A stretch of DNA of 64,000 nucleotides from Gonapodya prolifera JEL478 (taxonomy: Eukaryota; Monoblepharomycota; Monoblepharidomycetes; Monoblepharidales; Gonapodyaceae), in contig KQ965743.1 of assembly GCA_001574975.1 (NCBI GenBank), forward strand, positions 6,253-70,252, written 5' to 3'. This document shows positions 54,819 through 64,000 of this stretch, in pieces; position 1 is the stretch's first letter; every line of letters starts with the position of its first letter. Under the pieces are notes generated by a model. The model saw nothing but the letters and a program-made list of their open reading frames with translations. It was not told the origin of the DNA and ran no database searches. The translations under genes and the position numbers were made by a program.

Positions 54819-56188
54819 AATACATGTAGACGATATGCATAGATGAATAGAATGGGAAACCAAGAAGTCAGCACAGGTCAGAACTGAGGTGATGTGTTAG
54901 TCGTGGGAGATGGAGCTTCTTACTGTGAATTGGGAATCGTCGCACATTGCAAATCTCTCGCGCAGCCGAGCTTCACCTTGAACGATGAGTGTTTGAGGTT
55001 CAAAGATTCAGGTGAGCTAGGGGTCAGGACGTATGTAGCAGTCTCATGGTGAATCAGCAACAGCCATCCAACAAGAAAGGTGGAAAGGGACGGAATTCGC
55101 AGACAGAACTCTCACAGCCGGCAGTCAAGAAAGGGGGAGTCTCTGATGGTGTATTATGCTGCGAACGCCAAGGTCACCTTGACAGGTTCAGAGTCCCCAC
55201 CATTGGCAGCAGCGAACTAGGGTCTGTGATACAGCAGAAGCTACAGCTCTCATCTCTCCCTCTCTCGCCCTCTCTATCTCTTCCGCTGCCGCTCTCCCGC
55301 TCTCCATCTCTCCCACTCTCCCTCTCCCGCTCTCCTCCATCTCTCCCTTCCCTCCATCTCTCTATCTCTCCCCCTCTGCATCTCTCCATCTCTCCCGCCC
55401 GCCCACGCCAATGCCGGTCCCGTGACTCCTCGCCCGTGATACCCAGCGGACCTCGCAGCGGCCGTTGTGTTACGACCAGTGCGCGCAGGAGGGATTGACC
55501 GGGCCCGAAGGGCGCCACGGAGGCGGACCGTCGCGAGGTGTCGGCAGCCCGCCCGATGCGTCTCTTCGGTTGCGTCTGGTACCGTGGGTTGGTTTGGGAT
55601 GGGGGTTGCGGGTGGTGAACGATTACAAGAAACTTGACAGTCTGCGATGAGGGTGCGCTCGGGCCAGCTCTCTTCGGTAATTTCGAAATGACCTTGTGCA
55701 ATTGTGCTACGCAATTTATGTAAGGAGCGGAATTCAAAGAGCGCCTTCATCTAATTCTTATTTGCAATTTTTGGGTCATTGAAATCACGCAATTCAGAAA
55801 TGTATCGTCTTACTCGATACTGCCATGGCGTCGGTGGAGCATGGGCGAATTAATTACCACACGCTATATCCCCCAACTTACGAGCATCTTCACATTGCGG
55901 ACCGATCAGGCGGCGAGTGGCACCACCGACTGAGAGGGAGCAGAAGCAGACAATTACATGTCCAAGACAATACAGACACGACACGATACATAACAACGAC
56001 CCGACGTCCAATAGTCTACCCCTTTCCACAGTCTGTCTGTTGTGCAAAAAAAAAACCACCGTCTCCAGAGTCCAACTCCAACCGTCTCAACGAGATGCTG
56101 TCTAGAACGTCCACCCGTCACCGCAAATCAGTACTTTCCACCATCCAGCCGTCTATAAAGTCCGGACGTGTCCACTCTCCNCCCCCCC
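54819..56188. other. 1.4-kb intergenic region, low-complexity
   Basis: Long open frames occur on both strands at 55046-55750, but they are by-products of the CT-rich tract and read as serine/leucine/proline repeats or arginine/glutamate repeats. No gene is supported. The last ~100 bp form the 3' flank of the mitochondrial carrier gene and include the ambiguous base at 56181. Confidence 0.5.
55244..55405. repeat. CTCTCCCT-type polypyrimidine microsatellite
   Basis: About 160 bp of nearly pure pyrimidine on the plus strand, made of TCTCTCCCTCTC and CATCTCTCC units with occasional G. Such tracts can form triplex DNA and often vary in length between strains. Confidence 0.9.
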
Positions 56189-57759
56189 CTACCCAACCCA
56201 CCGCCCCGCGGCATCTTTACACCTTTCAAACAGGCTCATGCTCAGCGCGGTCATGGGCGCGTGGAAGAGGACGCGGGCGAGCGAGCCGCGGAAGAGGGCT
56301 GGGAAGCCTTCGGTGCGGATGATTTGGCGGAGGCTGGGGGAGGGGAAGGGTGGGGAAGGGTAGGGGTGTGAGTTGAGGTGTGAGAGGATTGGACGCATGG
56401 ATGTTCGCCTTTTGCCGTCGTCCTTATCGATCCCATTCTCTCTCCCACTTCCACGAATTCAATTCCGCTGGTTCAAGCGCCATTTGGCAGAAGACGAAAG
56501 GGTGATCCGCCTCCGGCAAGAGAAATCGCGCAAAGATATATCGTCTCCGGCGTGCGAATACGATCCGCGTAAATATACCGCCTCCGGCACGACAATATGC
56601 TTCGCGTCGATATACCACCTCCCACGAACTCCTCGACCCTCCACTCATTCGCCCCGCTGCTTCCCCTCTCCCTCTCTCTTCAAACTCACCCATCTCTGAC
56701 CCCCCTATATCGAAACGCCAACCCCCCCGTCCCACTCCCACCCCCAGCACCCGCCTCGGAGCTCGCCCCACGCTGAACCTGCAACCTCAGCTTGACCATA
56801 TCGAGCGGGGAGGTGATCCATGCCGCGATTGCGCCGGCTGTGCATGCGGTGAAGATTTGGTAGGGGAGGGGGAGGAGGGTTGGTGGTGGGGTGGTGGTTG
56901 AGGAAGACGAGGAGGGTGTAGATGAGGGAGTAGAGGAAGAGGAAGAGGAAGAGGCAAGAGAAGAAGAAGAGGTATCGGAGGAAGAGGCGATATGCCTAAA
57001 CGCGCGCGCCTTGAAGATCTCGTAAAACGTAAAGTAAAGCGCGGAAAAGGGCCCGAACGAGGCGATCGTCGCGACGTAGCCGCGGTACAGACCGGCAAGA
57101 CCCTCTGTGCGGGATATCTGGCGCAGGGCGTCGAGTGTCGTCGCATAGTACGTCGTCGCCGGTGACCCGGCCGATGACGGGCGGACTTGGACTTGCATGC
57201 GCTCCTTGACGACGTCTATGGGCACCCATAACACACACGAGAGCGACTCTGCCACAATCCCCGCAGTAAAGTAAGTGACGGGGAGCGGGAGCGAGGGGAA
57301 TGCAGCCTGGAGTGAGTCCTTGGAGAGTTCGTAGGAAGTGAAGTAGAGAATGGACGCCGGCGCCGAGCCGAGGAACGTGAATGGGAATCCGCGGTAGAGT
57401 GCAAGGGGGCCCTCTGTGCGGAGTGTGTGGATGAGGACGGAGGGGAGTGTTGGTTTGGGGGTGCGGGTGGGCGTGGGCGTGGGAGTGGGAGTGGAGGATG
57501 GAGTGGAAGTAGGGGCAGAAGAGGGGGTAGAAGAGGGAGCGAGTGCGGCCATGACCTGTATGCGCGCCTTGAGTGTGTCAATTGGATGCACGGGCACTGT
57601 CGGTCCCCGTCGCGTCAGTCTAACTGCACTCTCCACTCTCCAAACTCCATTCGCAAGACCCCCAGACCCCCACGCACCTCGTGCCAGCATCCCTGCCATC
57701 GCGGATCCCAGCATCGTGGGCAGGTAGTCTGCGTCTGCCGCGGGCGTGTCTGCGCCCAT
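56189..57759 (-). CDS. Mitochondrial carrier family (SLC25) protein
   Basis: Three exons (57678-57759, 56690-57596, 56189-56333) join in phase to 377 residues. All three Solcar repeats are present with the P-x-D/E-x-x-K/R signatures: HPIDTLKARIQV, VPIDVVKERMQV and SPLDMVKLRLQV. Each is followed by the E-G...LYRG-type pattern (TEGPLALYRG, TEGLAGLYRG, TEGFPALFRG). The loops are enlarged by low-complexity inserts: a T/P/S repeat after the first helix pair (about 57470-57540) and a long serine run after the second repeat (about 56880-57000). The family exchanges metabolites or cofactors across the inner mitochondrial membrane; the substrate is undetermined, though the layout resembles SAM or related carriers. 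It is divergent from POP5, 146 bp apart. Its second intron holds repeat-like sequence. Confidence 0.92.
56440..56645. repeat. Intron-borne repeat, distant copy (carrier intron 2)
   Basis: The intron 56334-56689 (356 nt) contains, in gene sense, three spaced units with the cores GCCGGAGGCG, GCCGGAGACG and GCCGGAGGCG, each followed by G/CGATATAT- or GATCA-like sequence, plus ACGCGGATCG and GACGCGAAGC. They resemble the GCCGGAGGCGAGTGATC and GCGAAGCG units of POP5 intron 1, but the CCTAAGCGC core is not seen. It is possibly a diverged relative. Confidence 0.5.
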
Positions 57760-57905
57760 GCTGCTGCTTGCGTGGAGTGGTGGAGGAGGGAAGTGCGATC
57801 GGATCGGCAGGTCTTCTGCGGTCGCACTTTCTTCACTCTCTCGCTCTTCAGCCTACACTCTCTCCCACCGCCCAACTCCCACTCTCACTCCCACTCCGCC
57901 ACGCG
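57760..57905. promoter_or_regulatory. Putative bidirectional promoter, mitochondrial carrier/POP5
   Basis: The start codons of the two divergent genes are 146 bp apart. The segment contains CTTCACTCTCTCGCTCTTC and a CTCACTCCCACTC pyrimidine run just before the POP5 ATG, and no TATA box. A housekeeping bidirectional promoter is likely. Confidence 0.5.
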
Positions 57906-59120
57906 ATGGTGCGCGTAAAGAACAGATGGATTCTGTTCAACCTCCAATTCCACGCAGACGACGACGTGTCAACTTCCACCGCTTCGATCCCGATGATTCT
58001 CGATGGAATCCACGCAGGGACCGTCTCGGGCGTGCTCAGAGATACGGTAGAGTATCTGTTTGGCGCGGTGGCCGGGGGGGTCGCGTTGGGTGGAGTCAAT
58101 GGTACGTTCTCTGTCGGACCCGGAGCGAGTAGTGCGAGCGGAGGGAGGACACCGCGACCGACGGAGGCCTGCAAAGGCCGGAGGAGGGAGCCCGAGGCCT
58201 AAGCGCTGCTAGGCGCTGACCGAGGATCGAGCGAAGCGAGGTTGTCTGCCCGACGCGAGTGATCTGCGCGAAGCGCGAATGATACAGAATGATACAGCGC
58301 GGAGCGAGTATTGGACAGAGGAGTCTGCCGGAGGCGAGTGATCCGCGAAGCGGAATGTATTCTCGCGGAGCGTACATCGAGATCGATTTGGTGATGCACA
58401 CTCCGACTCACCCCTCGCCCTCTCACATCCTGCCATCCTGCCATCATGGCATGATCACAGTCAAATACTACAACCCACTCACCGGTCTCGGCATCCTGCG
58501 CTGCCTGCGCGACAACCACAGGCTCGTATGGGCAGCCCTGACCTTTGTCTCGCGCATTCGGCAGCACCCGTGCAAGATTGTCGTTATTCGGGTCTGTGGG
58601 ACCGTCAAGAAATGCCAGATGGCGGCGTTGAGGTGGGATAGGCAGGGCTTGCTTGAGGCCAGGGCGAGGCTTGGTGAGTACGCGAGCGGAGTGAGGACAC
58701 CGAGGTCGATATCTCGCGGAGCGAGGCCTGAGGCTGTCCGGTGGAGGCGAGTGACCAGCGAAGCGAATTAACCCCGCGGAGCGTGTATCAAGGTCTGAGC
58801 GCAAAGCGCTGACCGAGGCCGCGAGCCCCGAGCAAGGACTCCGAAGCCTAAGCGCCGGTTTGCGCTGACCGAGTCTGTCGAGCGAAGTGAGACATCCGCC
58901 CGAGGCGAATTACCTGCCGCGAAGCGGCTCTCCATAGCCTTGTCATGTTCTTTTCTAACTGGTCCTTTTTTCCTTCCCGCACACTACCACTACCCCTCAC
59001 CACACCGCACTCTCCCCAAACACCCCATCACACGCACGAACATCCACAGCCCTTACAGACGCCGAAACCGCCACGCGCATCGAATCCTCCCGCAAAGAAA
59101 TCGCCGCCATTGAAGGGTGA
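57906..59120 (+). CDS. POP5: Ribonuclease P/MRP subunit POP5
   Basis: Three exons (57906-58101, 58461-58673, 59059-59120) join in phase to 156 residues. The protein starts MVRVKNRWILFNLQF, the family signature M-V-R-x-K-x-R-Y/W. The middle has GVNVKYYNPLTGLGILRC, matching the POP5 V-K-Y-x-N-x-x-T-G-x-x-x-x-R pattern. IRVCGTVKKCQMAAL then corresponds to the conserved G-T-I-K-K-x-Q near the C-terminus. A short helical tail ends KEIAAIEG. POP5 is a protein subunit of RNase P and RNase MRP in nucleus and nucleolus, needed for tRNA 5' processing and rRNA maturation. Both introns are unusually long (359 and 385 nt) and are filled with the intronic repeat described separately. Confidence 0.92.
58102..58460. 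repeat. Intron-borne GC-rich repeat, copy 3 (POP5 intron 1)
   Basis: The intron contains GGAGCGAGTAGTGCGAGCGG, GAGGCCTGCAAAGGCC, CCGAGGCCTAAGCGCTGC at 58192-58209 and GGCGCTGACCGAGG. These are followed by CGAGCGAAGCGAGG, TGCGCGAAGCGCG, a short tandem AATGATACAG, GCCGGAGGCGAGTGATC and GCGAAGCGGA. Many units are palindromic (GCGCGAAGCGCG). Only about 25 nt at the donor and 80 nt before the acceptor look like ordinary intron. Confidence 0.85.
58674..59058. repeat. Intron-borne GC-rich repeat, copy 4 (POP5 intron 2)
   Basis: Contains GAGGACACCGAGG, CGCGGAGCGAGGCC and GGTGGAGGCGAGTGACC, then CAAAGCGCTGACCGAGGCC. CCGAAGCCTAAGCGCC follows at 58841-58856, then TTTGCGCTGACCGAG, CGAGCGAAGTGAGAC and CCCGAGGCGAATTACC. 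Order and orientation match copy 3. The GCTGACCGAG unit occurs twice. Confidence 0.85.
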
Positions 59121-59813
59121 CCCCGTCCCAGCTCTCCCTCAGCCTCGGGCCTCGGTGTCTGGGCGGGTGAGGAGTGGCGCGCGCAGACGCGACGAGTGTT
59201 CTGGGATACGCGAGCGACAGTTGGCGCGCAGCATGCATTGGGGACGTGCACTTGCCTTGCGCTCTGTCGCTCTGGACGGGTGGAGGTACGGAGGCTGGCA
59301 ACGTTGGCGAGGCGCGGTAGAGACCGGGTGTGTGAGCGAACGCGTTGACGTGTGGACGTGTCGAAGTGTGGACTTATCGACGTGGCATCGGCAATGGACA
59401 CATCGTGCGCGGTATAGCTCTGACTTCCTGTACATATTGTAATTTGGTTGTTTGTAAATAGCGCGTTTCGGGCATAAATCAATGGAGAGGTAGCATGTAT
59501 GGTGCAGACGCCCATTTGCCGTGAGAGGGTGAGACGGTGAGCGAAAAAGCGAAGCAAAGCGAGCTGTTAGCCGCAGTTGCAGCTCCGGCTAAAATAAATC
59601 CTATTCGAAAACTCGCGAGACTCCCATGCCACGGGCACTCTATTTTTGCCACGATGTTTCGTGATTTCCCTCTTCGTGCTCTTTGCCGACGACATTCTCG
59701 CGCTACCCTCTGCGCGATCTCACCATATTCTCCTTCCGGGCACCGCACCACGTCGGGTAGACTAATAGACGCACCCATTGCGCCAGACAGACCGGTCTAA
59801 TTAATGCTCGACG
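59121..59813. other. Intergenic region
   Basis: No supported gene. Overlapping frames on both strands (for example plus 58945-59442 and minus 58997-59557) are explained by GC-rich composition. The POP5 3' UTR lies at its start. Confidence 0.5.
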
Positions 59814-60560
59814 ACGCAAAGATCGGAGTCATTGTTCACTTTGGATTGCATTCGCGTACGTTAGCCGACGGGGTCTGGACAGATTCGGTCTTCATTTGTA
59901 AATCGATGGACAATTACAGACGACATGGGTTCCGCGCTACATTGCGTGCGAATTGTAAACGCGGTCGTTTCGTTGGTTGAGACGCTGGAGCAAATGCCGT
60001 GAATCGTTACGTTGGTGCCCATCGGCCATCATCCTTGATTCACGTTCGACGGATGTAAACCACTCCGCGGTGTTCCAGTTCCCGGCTGCGTAGCTCCTAT
60101 GGAAACGTTCGGGTCAAACCTGGATTGGAAAGACTGGTTCGTCATTGCTGCCAACCACCTCTTGGTTTTTACGAATCCCACCTTCGCATTATCCCATTTG
60201 TAAGTTTCAGGGAGTTGACAACGCTATTTCTGATTCTACCAAGCTCACCTTTTCGCTGTCGTTCCAGCGTATAATCCCTACTCTGCATGGTGTCACCGAA
60301 AGCCCCCATTTTGCCCTCCACCACGCCGATAAATATGGACCGGACGCTGACTACTGCGAAACGCTTACTCCCAGTTCGCAAAAGAAACCCGCTCGTGGGA
60401 CGGAAATGTGTGGGAAAAGTGGTTTAGATGGAGTTGCGCGAGATATGTCATTTTTCTCAAGTGGGTGATGGTGATCAAACAACGCGGTGTGACTTCCCAT
60501 AAAATTTCGACACTCTTGGCAGCAAATCATCATAATGGATGCGCTCTGTTCCCACCTTGC
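59814..60560 (+). pseudogene. Alpha-L-fucosidase (GH29) N-terminal relic
   Basis: Several plus-strand pieces match the N-terminal third of GH29 fucosidases in order. At 59814, MLDDAKIGVIVHFGLHS corresponds to the K/R-F-G-x-F-x-H-W-G-x-Y-S opening. Near 60315, FALHHADKYGPDADY resembles the F-x-x-x-H-x-x-x-Y-G segment. Near 60370, SWDGNVWEKWFRWS followed by CARYVIFLK matches W-D-A-D-x-W...G-A-R-Y-V-V-x-x-x-K. Near 60520, ANHHNGCALFP matches K-H-H-D-G-F-x-L-W-P. The pieces are in different frames and only some joins can be introns (a one-base shift at about 60388 has no splice site). The catalytic half is absent: the next gene begins at 60687. Key residues are altered (HWG is HFG, KHHDGF is NHHNGC). 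It looks like a decayed, truncated gene. Confidence 0.6.
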
Positions 60561-60686
60561 ACCCCTTCGCACCACTCCATCTGCGCCACGATCAAGGAAC
60601 AGCTGCCTCATCTTGCTGTTACCTATTCCCCCGCATTGCGATTAATCCATTCACCCTGTGACAAATCGATCCGTCTTGCATCCCAG

Positions 60687-63308
60687 ATGTCCACGTCGCA
60701 ATTCGGGACGACCGCCAGCGGTCACCCGATGACGAATGGGATCCCTCCTGCGTCGAACACGACACCTTCTGAGCCCCAAAAGATTGCAAAAGTATTCGGT
60801 GTAAGCCTCAGAGTAGGCATCATTGCGTTGGTGATCGTGAAGTGAGTCCGTTCTCTCGATGCGGTGACAGTGACTCTGCCGAGTTGAGCTGACCGACTAC
60901 CGTCTATCAATCCACCAATGTGTGTGCATCAAAAAATCTTTCTCTCTGTCTCTCTAGCGTTGCGACGGTGGCTATTGCTCTTTCGCTGATATCATACTTT
61001 GAGTCAACTCGATCAAATGCTGACGCTGTTGCTCAAGGTAAAGTGTTGGGGCCGCATCGCCTAGAGTTTCTTGCGAGTACTCAAAGAACCCAACCACCAC
61101 TCTAATTGTGCAGGGTCTTCCAACATTATGGCCCTCGCAACAGCAAGGCAGAGGGACGCTTCCCAGATGGTATTAACGCAGATGGGTGAGCACTTCGTTT
61201 TCATTCGGATTTTAGTTGTCGGTGTATGAAACATTGACGACACGAATCTCCCGAAGACAACTCTCTTAACAAGATCTACGCCTTGACCAATGCAACTGCC
61301 AGCTCGATTCAGATGGGGCTCATTGATATCGGGGATTTTGAGTATGTGAAGCATGCGAACTCTTTTCAGCATCGTGTGGTCCAACTATCCAATAATTTAC
61401 GATCATAGCAAACTCGGCCCACACATGGCCGTGAACCTGCGTGCCATAATACCACCCATCCGGTACCATATGGTTTTTAATAACAAGTCGCAGGAATCTA
61501 CAGGGGCGGGGTTTTTGTATGATAACTCAAGCAGTTTGGGTACGTGCTCAGCAAAGATAGATTTTCATGTTTGTGTTCTCATGCTACAGTCCTCCTAACC
61601 CTCACGCACCCAGAACCAACAAATTACTACTATCTCTATATGGCTGCCAACAAAACATGTCAAACCTACTGCCCAGTAGTCTCCACAGGTGACGCAACTT
61701 GCAGTATTGGGGAAGGGGACCTTCCCAAGGTAGTACTTACCGAGGTGGCCCTTCTCCATAGGTACCCGTTCCATGAACTGGTGGCTCACTCAAACCGCGA
61801 ACGGTACATTTCTACGCGGGGGTTTGAACTCTCAGACAGCTCCTGGACTCCAATTGTGGAAGCGCCCTTGGTACGCACCCATCGACAATGCTCCGGTTGG
61901 GACGGTGTGGATTTCGGATCCTACGACGAGCATTTCAGCATTCGGGACTGTTCTTGTAGTTCAGTTCATCAGCTATCCCATATGGGATTCGACAAATCAG
62001 TTTGTGGCTGGCGGAATCGTCTTATTCACCCCTGATAATCTGGGGCTCATTTTGGAAAATCTGAGAGCGACTTCAACACCAAATTCTGTCTTTTACATCA
62101 TTAATCATCTGGGCCAAGTGCTTGGAATGACGGGAATGATGGCTCCAAACATGACCACTACATCTGTATGTGTTACAGCCTCGGATTTCCTCATCTGACA
62201 GCACTCAACAATCTACCTTCGGATCTCTGAAAGCCCTTGGTTGTCCCTTCGGGAACAAGCTATACCCTCAAGACCATATGGGACTTTCCTCTGGCACAGT
62301 ACCCGCTCGCAAATATTTCCGCCAACAAAGTCTTTGAGCATTCCGGTAGGAACCTGGACAATGACTTCGCAGATGCTCAGTTCTCTCAGGGGGACTACTA
62401 CTTCCAGGTCAGTTTTAGATGCGATCTGCGAGGGTGCACGAAGGGTTATAATCGAAACCTCATTTGATAGGTTGTCACGTACAAGCGCGCAAACTACAAA
62501 TGGATCATAGTTTCTGGAGCAGTAAGCTTTCAAACTGCGCTCGCTTCTCCGGGCATTCGTTTTGATATTGCATTGCATGATTCCAGCCGGCCAACGATTA
62601 CCTTTCCGACACCCTGGTTCTCCAAGCAAATCTAGCTGCGAGACTGCAGGTGACGAACAGAAACATTATCATTATCGGTAAGCATACTAGCGGCACCTGC
62701 GGCTTAACTTTTGTCTCACCAACACTTCATGACCTGTTGGGATCAGCCGTTGTGATTTTTGTGGTCATGTGCATTTCGAGCGCTGTTCTTACGGAGTACC
62801 TGATCCTTAAACCCATGCACTTCATGCTGATCGCGATGCAAAAGGTAGGTTAACTTCATTGCGAGCATTATTGATCAGTAAACACTCGTGATTTACAAAA
62901 TCCAGGCTGTGAAATTCGATTTTAGTGTTGTGCGAGACTTAAACATGCACGAAGGGAAAAGGTTCTCGCTTGTTACGGAGATCCAGACGATTCAGCTTAG
63001 ATTCTTTGAGATGCTGGTGAGTTTGCAAAATTATAGCGTGAAGTTGTGGAGGGAAGCCGTTCTAAAATTTGCAAAATGAATCTGTTTTGGCAACACAGAA
63101 AATTTTTGCTGACGCTCTGAAACGTGAGTCTTTGTTACATTTCGCTACACTTTAGATTTCGGAGAACACACGCCCTTTTAATCACTTGGAATTTTTCCGC
63201 ATACCAGAAAACAAGAACCTCATGCAACCCTCGAACACTACTAAATCGGTCCCATCGGCAGTGTCAAATACAATTAAAATTGGTAGTAATAATGCTCTCA
63301 ATGTTTGA
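60687..63308 (+). CDS. Cache-like membrane sensor with HAMP-like linker, no effector domain seen
   Basis: The start at 60687 gives MSTSQFGTTASG, a short cytosolic N-terminus. A transmembrane helix is built across intron 1 (VGIIALVIV then NVATVAIALSLISYF). An extracellular region of about 500 residues is spread over many small exons, with sections such as RYHMVFNNKSQES, CPVVSTGDATC, NWWLTQTANGTFLRGG, RPWYAPIDNAPVGTVW and YVITYKRANYKW-like strands (VVTYKRANYKWIIVSGA). The RPWY...T/W-x-S-D and YLI-H-L-G patterns recall double-Cache sensor domains. A second transmembrane helix (AVVIFVVMCISSAVL) follows, then KPMHFMLIAMQKV and RFSLVTEIQTIQLRFFEML, a HAMP-like linker usually followed by a nucleotide cyclase or kinase in chytrids. 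Here the last exon ends GSNNALNV-stop at 63308. Exon joins are approximate. Confidence 0.65.
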
Positions 63309-63335
63309 ATAATAAATTTGGATGAAACGCTTCAG

Positions 63336-63473
63336 GGGGCTTGTTTCGTAACACCGTCCTTGTGTTTAGTGGCGACTTGGTCCGAGTGTTGGGAGAACGG
63401 AAGGTTCCCCATGTCACTTGGAACCCCTCAGCGGGAACGGGGCAACTTTTTATGGTGTCAAATGGGTGAGCCG
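63336..63473 (+). CDS. Possible extra exon downstream of the sensor gene
   Basis: After a TTCAG acceptor-like site (63331-63335) one frame runs as GLFRNTVLVFSGDLVRVL, then RKVPHVTWNPSAGTGQLF, and stops after MVSNG near 63471. The amino-acid pattern looks globular, but no partner exon or family is clear. It may be an alternative 3' exon of the sensor or chance. Confidence 0.2.
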
Positions 63474-63819
63474 TGCAGATCCACGAAGTTTTCTATTGGA
63501 GCGTGATGAAGGGCACACGGTCACGGACGCGACAGATAGCGGGGCGATATGCTTATTTATGTACAGAATTTTATTGTTTTACAATTGAGCTTCCAGAACG
63601 CACAGAGGCACATGCTGGGAAACTATGAAAACATCCAATCGAAAAGAACTACCGCAAAAATCGAGCAAAGCACATTCTCGAGAGCAAGAGAAAATCGAAA
63701 TCCAAAATGGCGAGAAAAATGACTAGTATGCCAGTGACCATTGCACACGGGGTCCCGAACAGCGTCCCGGGTTCCTCCCAACGCCGACCACCGAGTCCAC
63801 TTTTGCGCTCAAGCCTCAT
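63474..63819. other. Intergenic region between convergent genes
   Basis: Nothing supported. AT-rich sequence with AATTTTATTG/TTTTACAATT near 63570, likely the 3' flank of the minus-strand gene that ends at 63820. Confidence 0.5.
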
Positions 63820-64000
63820 CTACGCACGCACTCCGCCCACGGCCTTACTGACGGCGTCCCACACGGCGGCGACGGACCCGGCTGGCGGGTGTGGAGAGGA
63901 TTCGGGGGTCAGCAAGAAAGCAAACGTGAATCTGGTGCTGATGCGACGCAACGTACCAGGCAGCATTGGTCCAGTTGCGCGCGAGGCGGGGGCGCGGGCT
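63820..64000 (-). CDS. C-terminal end of a minus-strand gene, partial at window edge
   Basis: An uninterrupted minus-strand frame enters from the right edge and ends with TAG at 63820-63822. The 59 visible residues include MLPGTLRRISTRFTFAFLL and end AVSKAVGGVRA-stop. The sequence is proline/alanine-rich with one amphipathic stretch. No family is recognised from this fragment. Confidence 0.5.
   Translation of the reverse strand, partial: ARAPASRATGPMLPGTLRRISTRFTFAFLLTPESSPHPPAGSVAAVWDAVSKAVGGVRA

Noticed and set aside
55046-55750. Long overlapping open frames on both strands
   Set aside because: They are generated by the CT-rich microsatellite. The translations are S/L/P or R/E repeats with no domain, start context or splice pattern.
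58097-58880. Several minus- and plus-strand open frames of 75-200 codons
   Set aside because: They read through the intronic repeat, whose lack of A/T removes stop codons; the POP5 exons explain the coding signal.
1-64000. tRNA, rRNA or CRISPR features
   Set aside because: I looked for B-box-like GGTTCGAATCC with a matching A box and for regularly spaced identical repeats and found none convincing. A covariance-model scan would be decisive.

Overview
This window is nuclear DNA of a fungus, most likely an early-diverging (zoosporic, chytrid-like) lineage. The genes are split by many short introns (about 55-130 nt) with GTGAGT, GTGCGT or GTACGT donors and TAG or CAG acceptors. Fungal signatures include a PTC2-type PP2C, a YBR287W/ECM3-like PIN carrier and a fungal amino-acid permease. 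Other genes are uncommon in yeasts but expected in zoosporic fungi: Rab18, a front-end fatty acid desaturase next to an ELO elongase, an EBP-type sterol isomerase, and a Cache-like membrane sensor with a HAMP-like linker. Two ambiguous bases (38850 and 56181) and one coding-frame disagreement suggest a draft assembly.

Layout. 1-6 kb is accessory: weak multi-exon coding on the minus strand, a cyclophilin fragment stopping at a perfect 39-bp inverted repeat, a relic of a virus-type packaging ATPase, and a glycine-rich plus coiled-coil gene. 6.4-18.6 kb is ordinary gene space: branched-chain keto acid dehydrogenase E1 beta, a serine beta-lactamase-like hydrolase, a PIN-like carrier, ceramide synthase and long-chain acyl-CoA synthetase. 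18.7-21.8 kb is a long dual-specificity phosphatase-like protein. 22-28 kb holds unrecognised genes with modest support. 28.4-45.1 kb holds an EBP-like isomerase, an amino-acid permease, PP2C, a GDSL hydrolase, Rab18, a proline/serine-rich protein and a possible EF-hand protein. 45.2-48.5 kb is a head-to-head desaturase/elongase pair. 49.4-59.1 kb has an F-box/oxygenase-like protein, an SR splicing factor, an aspartic protease, a mitochondrial carrier and RNase P subunit POP5. 59.8-63.3 kb has an alpha-L-fucosidase relic and the Cache-like sensor. The window ends inside another minus-strand gene.

How they fit together. Lipid genes are frequent: acyl-CoA synthetase, ceramide synthase, desaturase, elongase, EBP-like isomerase, GDSL hydrolase and Rab18 (a lipid-droplet/ER GTPase). 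Only the desaturase/elongase pair is arranged so that co-regulation is likely, with 197 bp between start codons.

Most interesting signals: (1) a family of GC-rich repeats sharing CCGAGGCCTAAGCGC-like and GCTGACCGAG-like cores that I see only inside introns (EBP, desaturase, both POP5 introns, with a looser relative in the mitochondrial carrier), which look like introner-type elements; (2) a 14-nt microexon completing the cytochrome b5 HPGG motif of the desaturase; (3) an F-box protein with an HxD...H oxygenase-like core; (4) a Cache-like receptor that ends where a cyclase domain would be expected. Functional calls rest on motifs and remembered family features, since no database search was possible.
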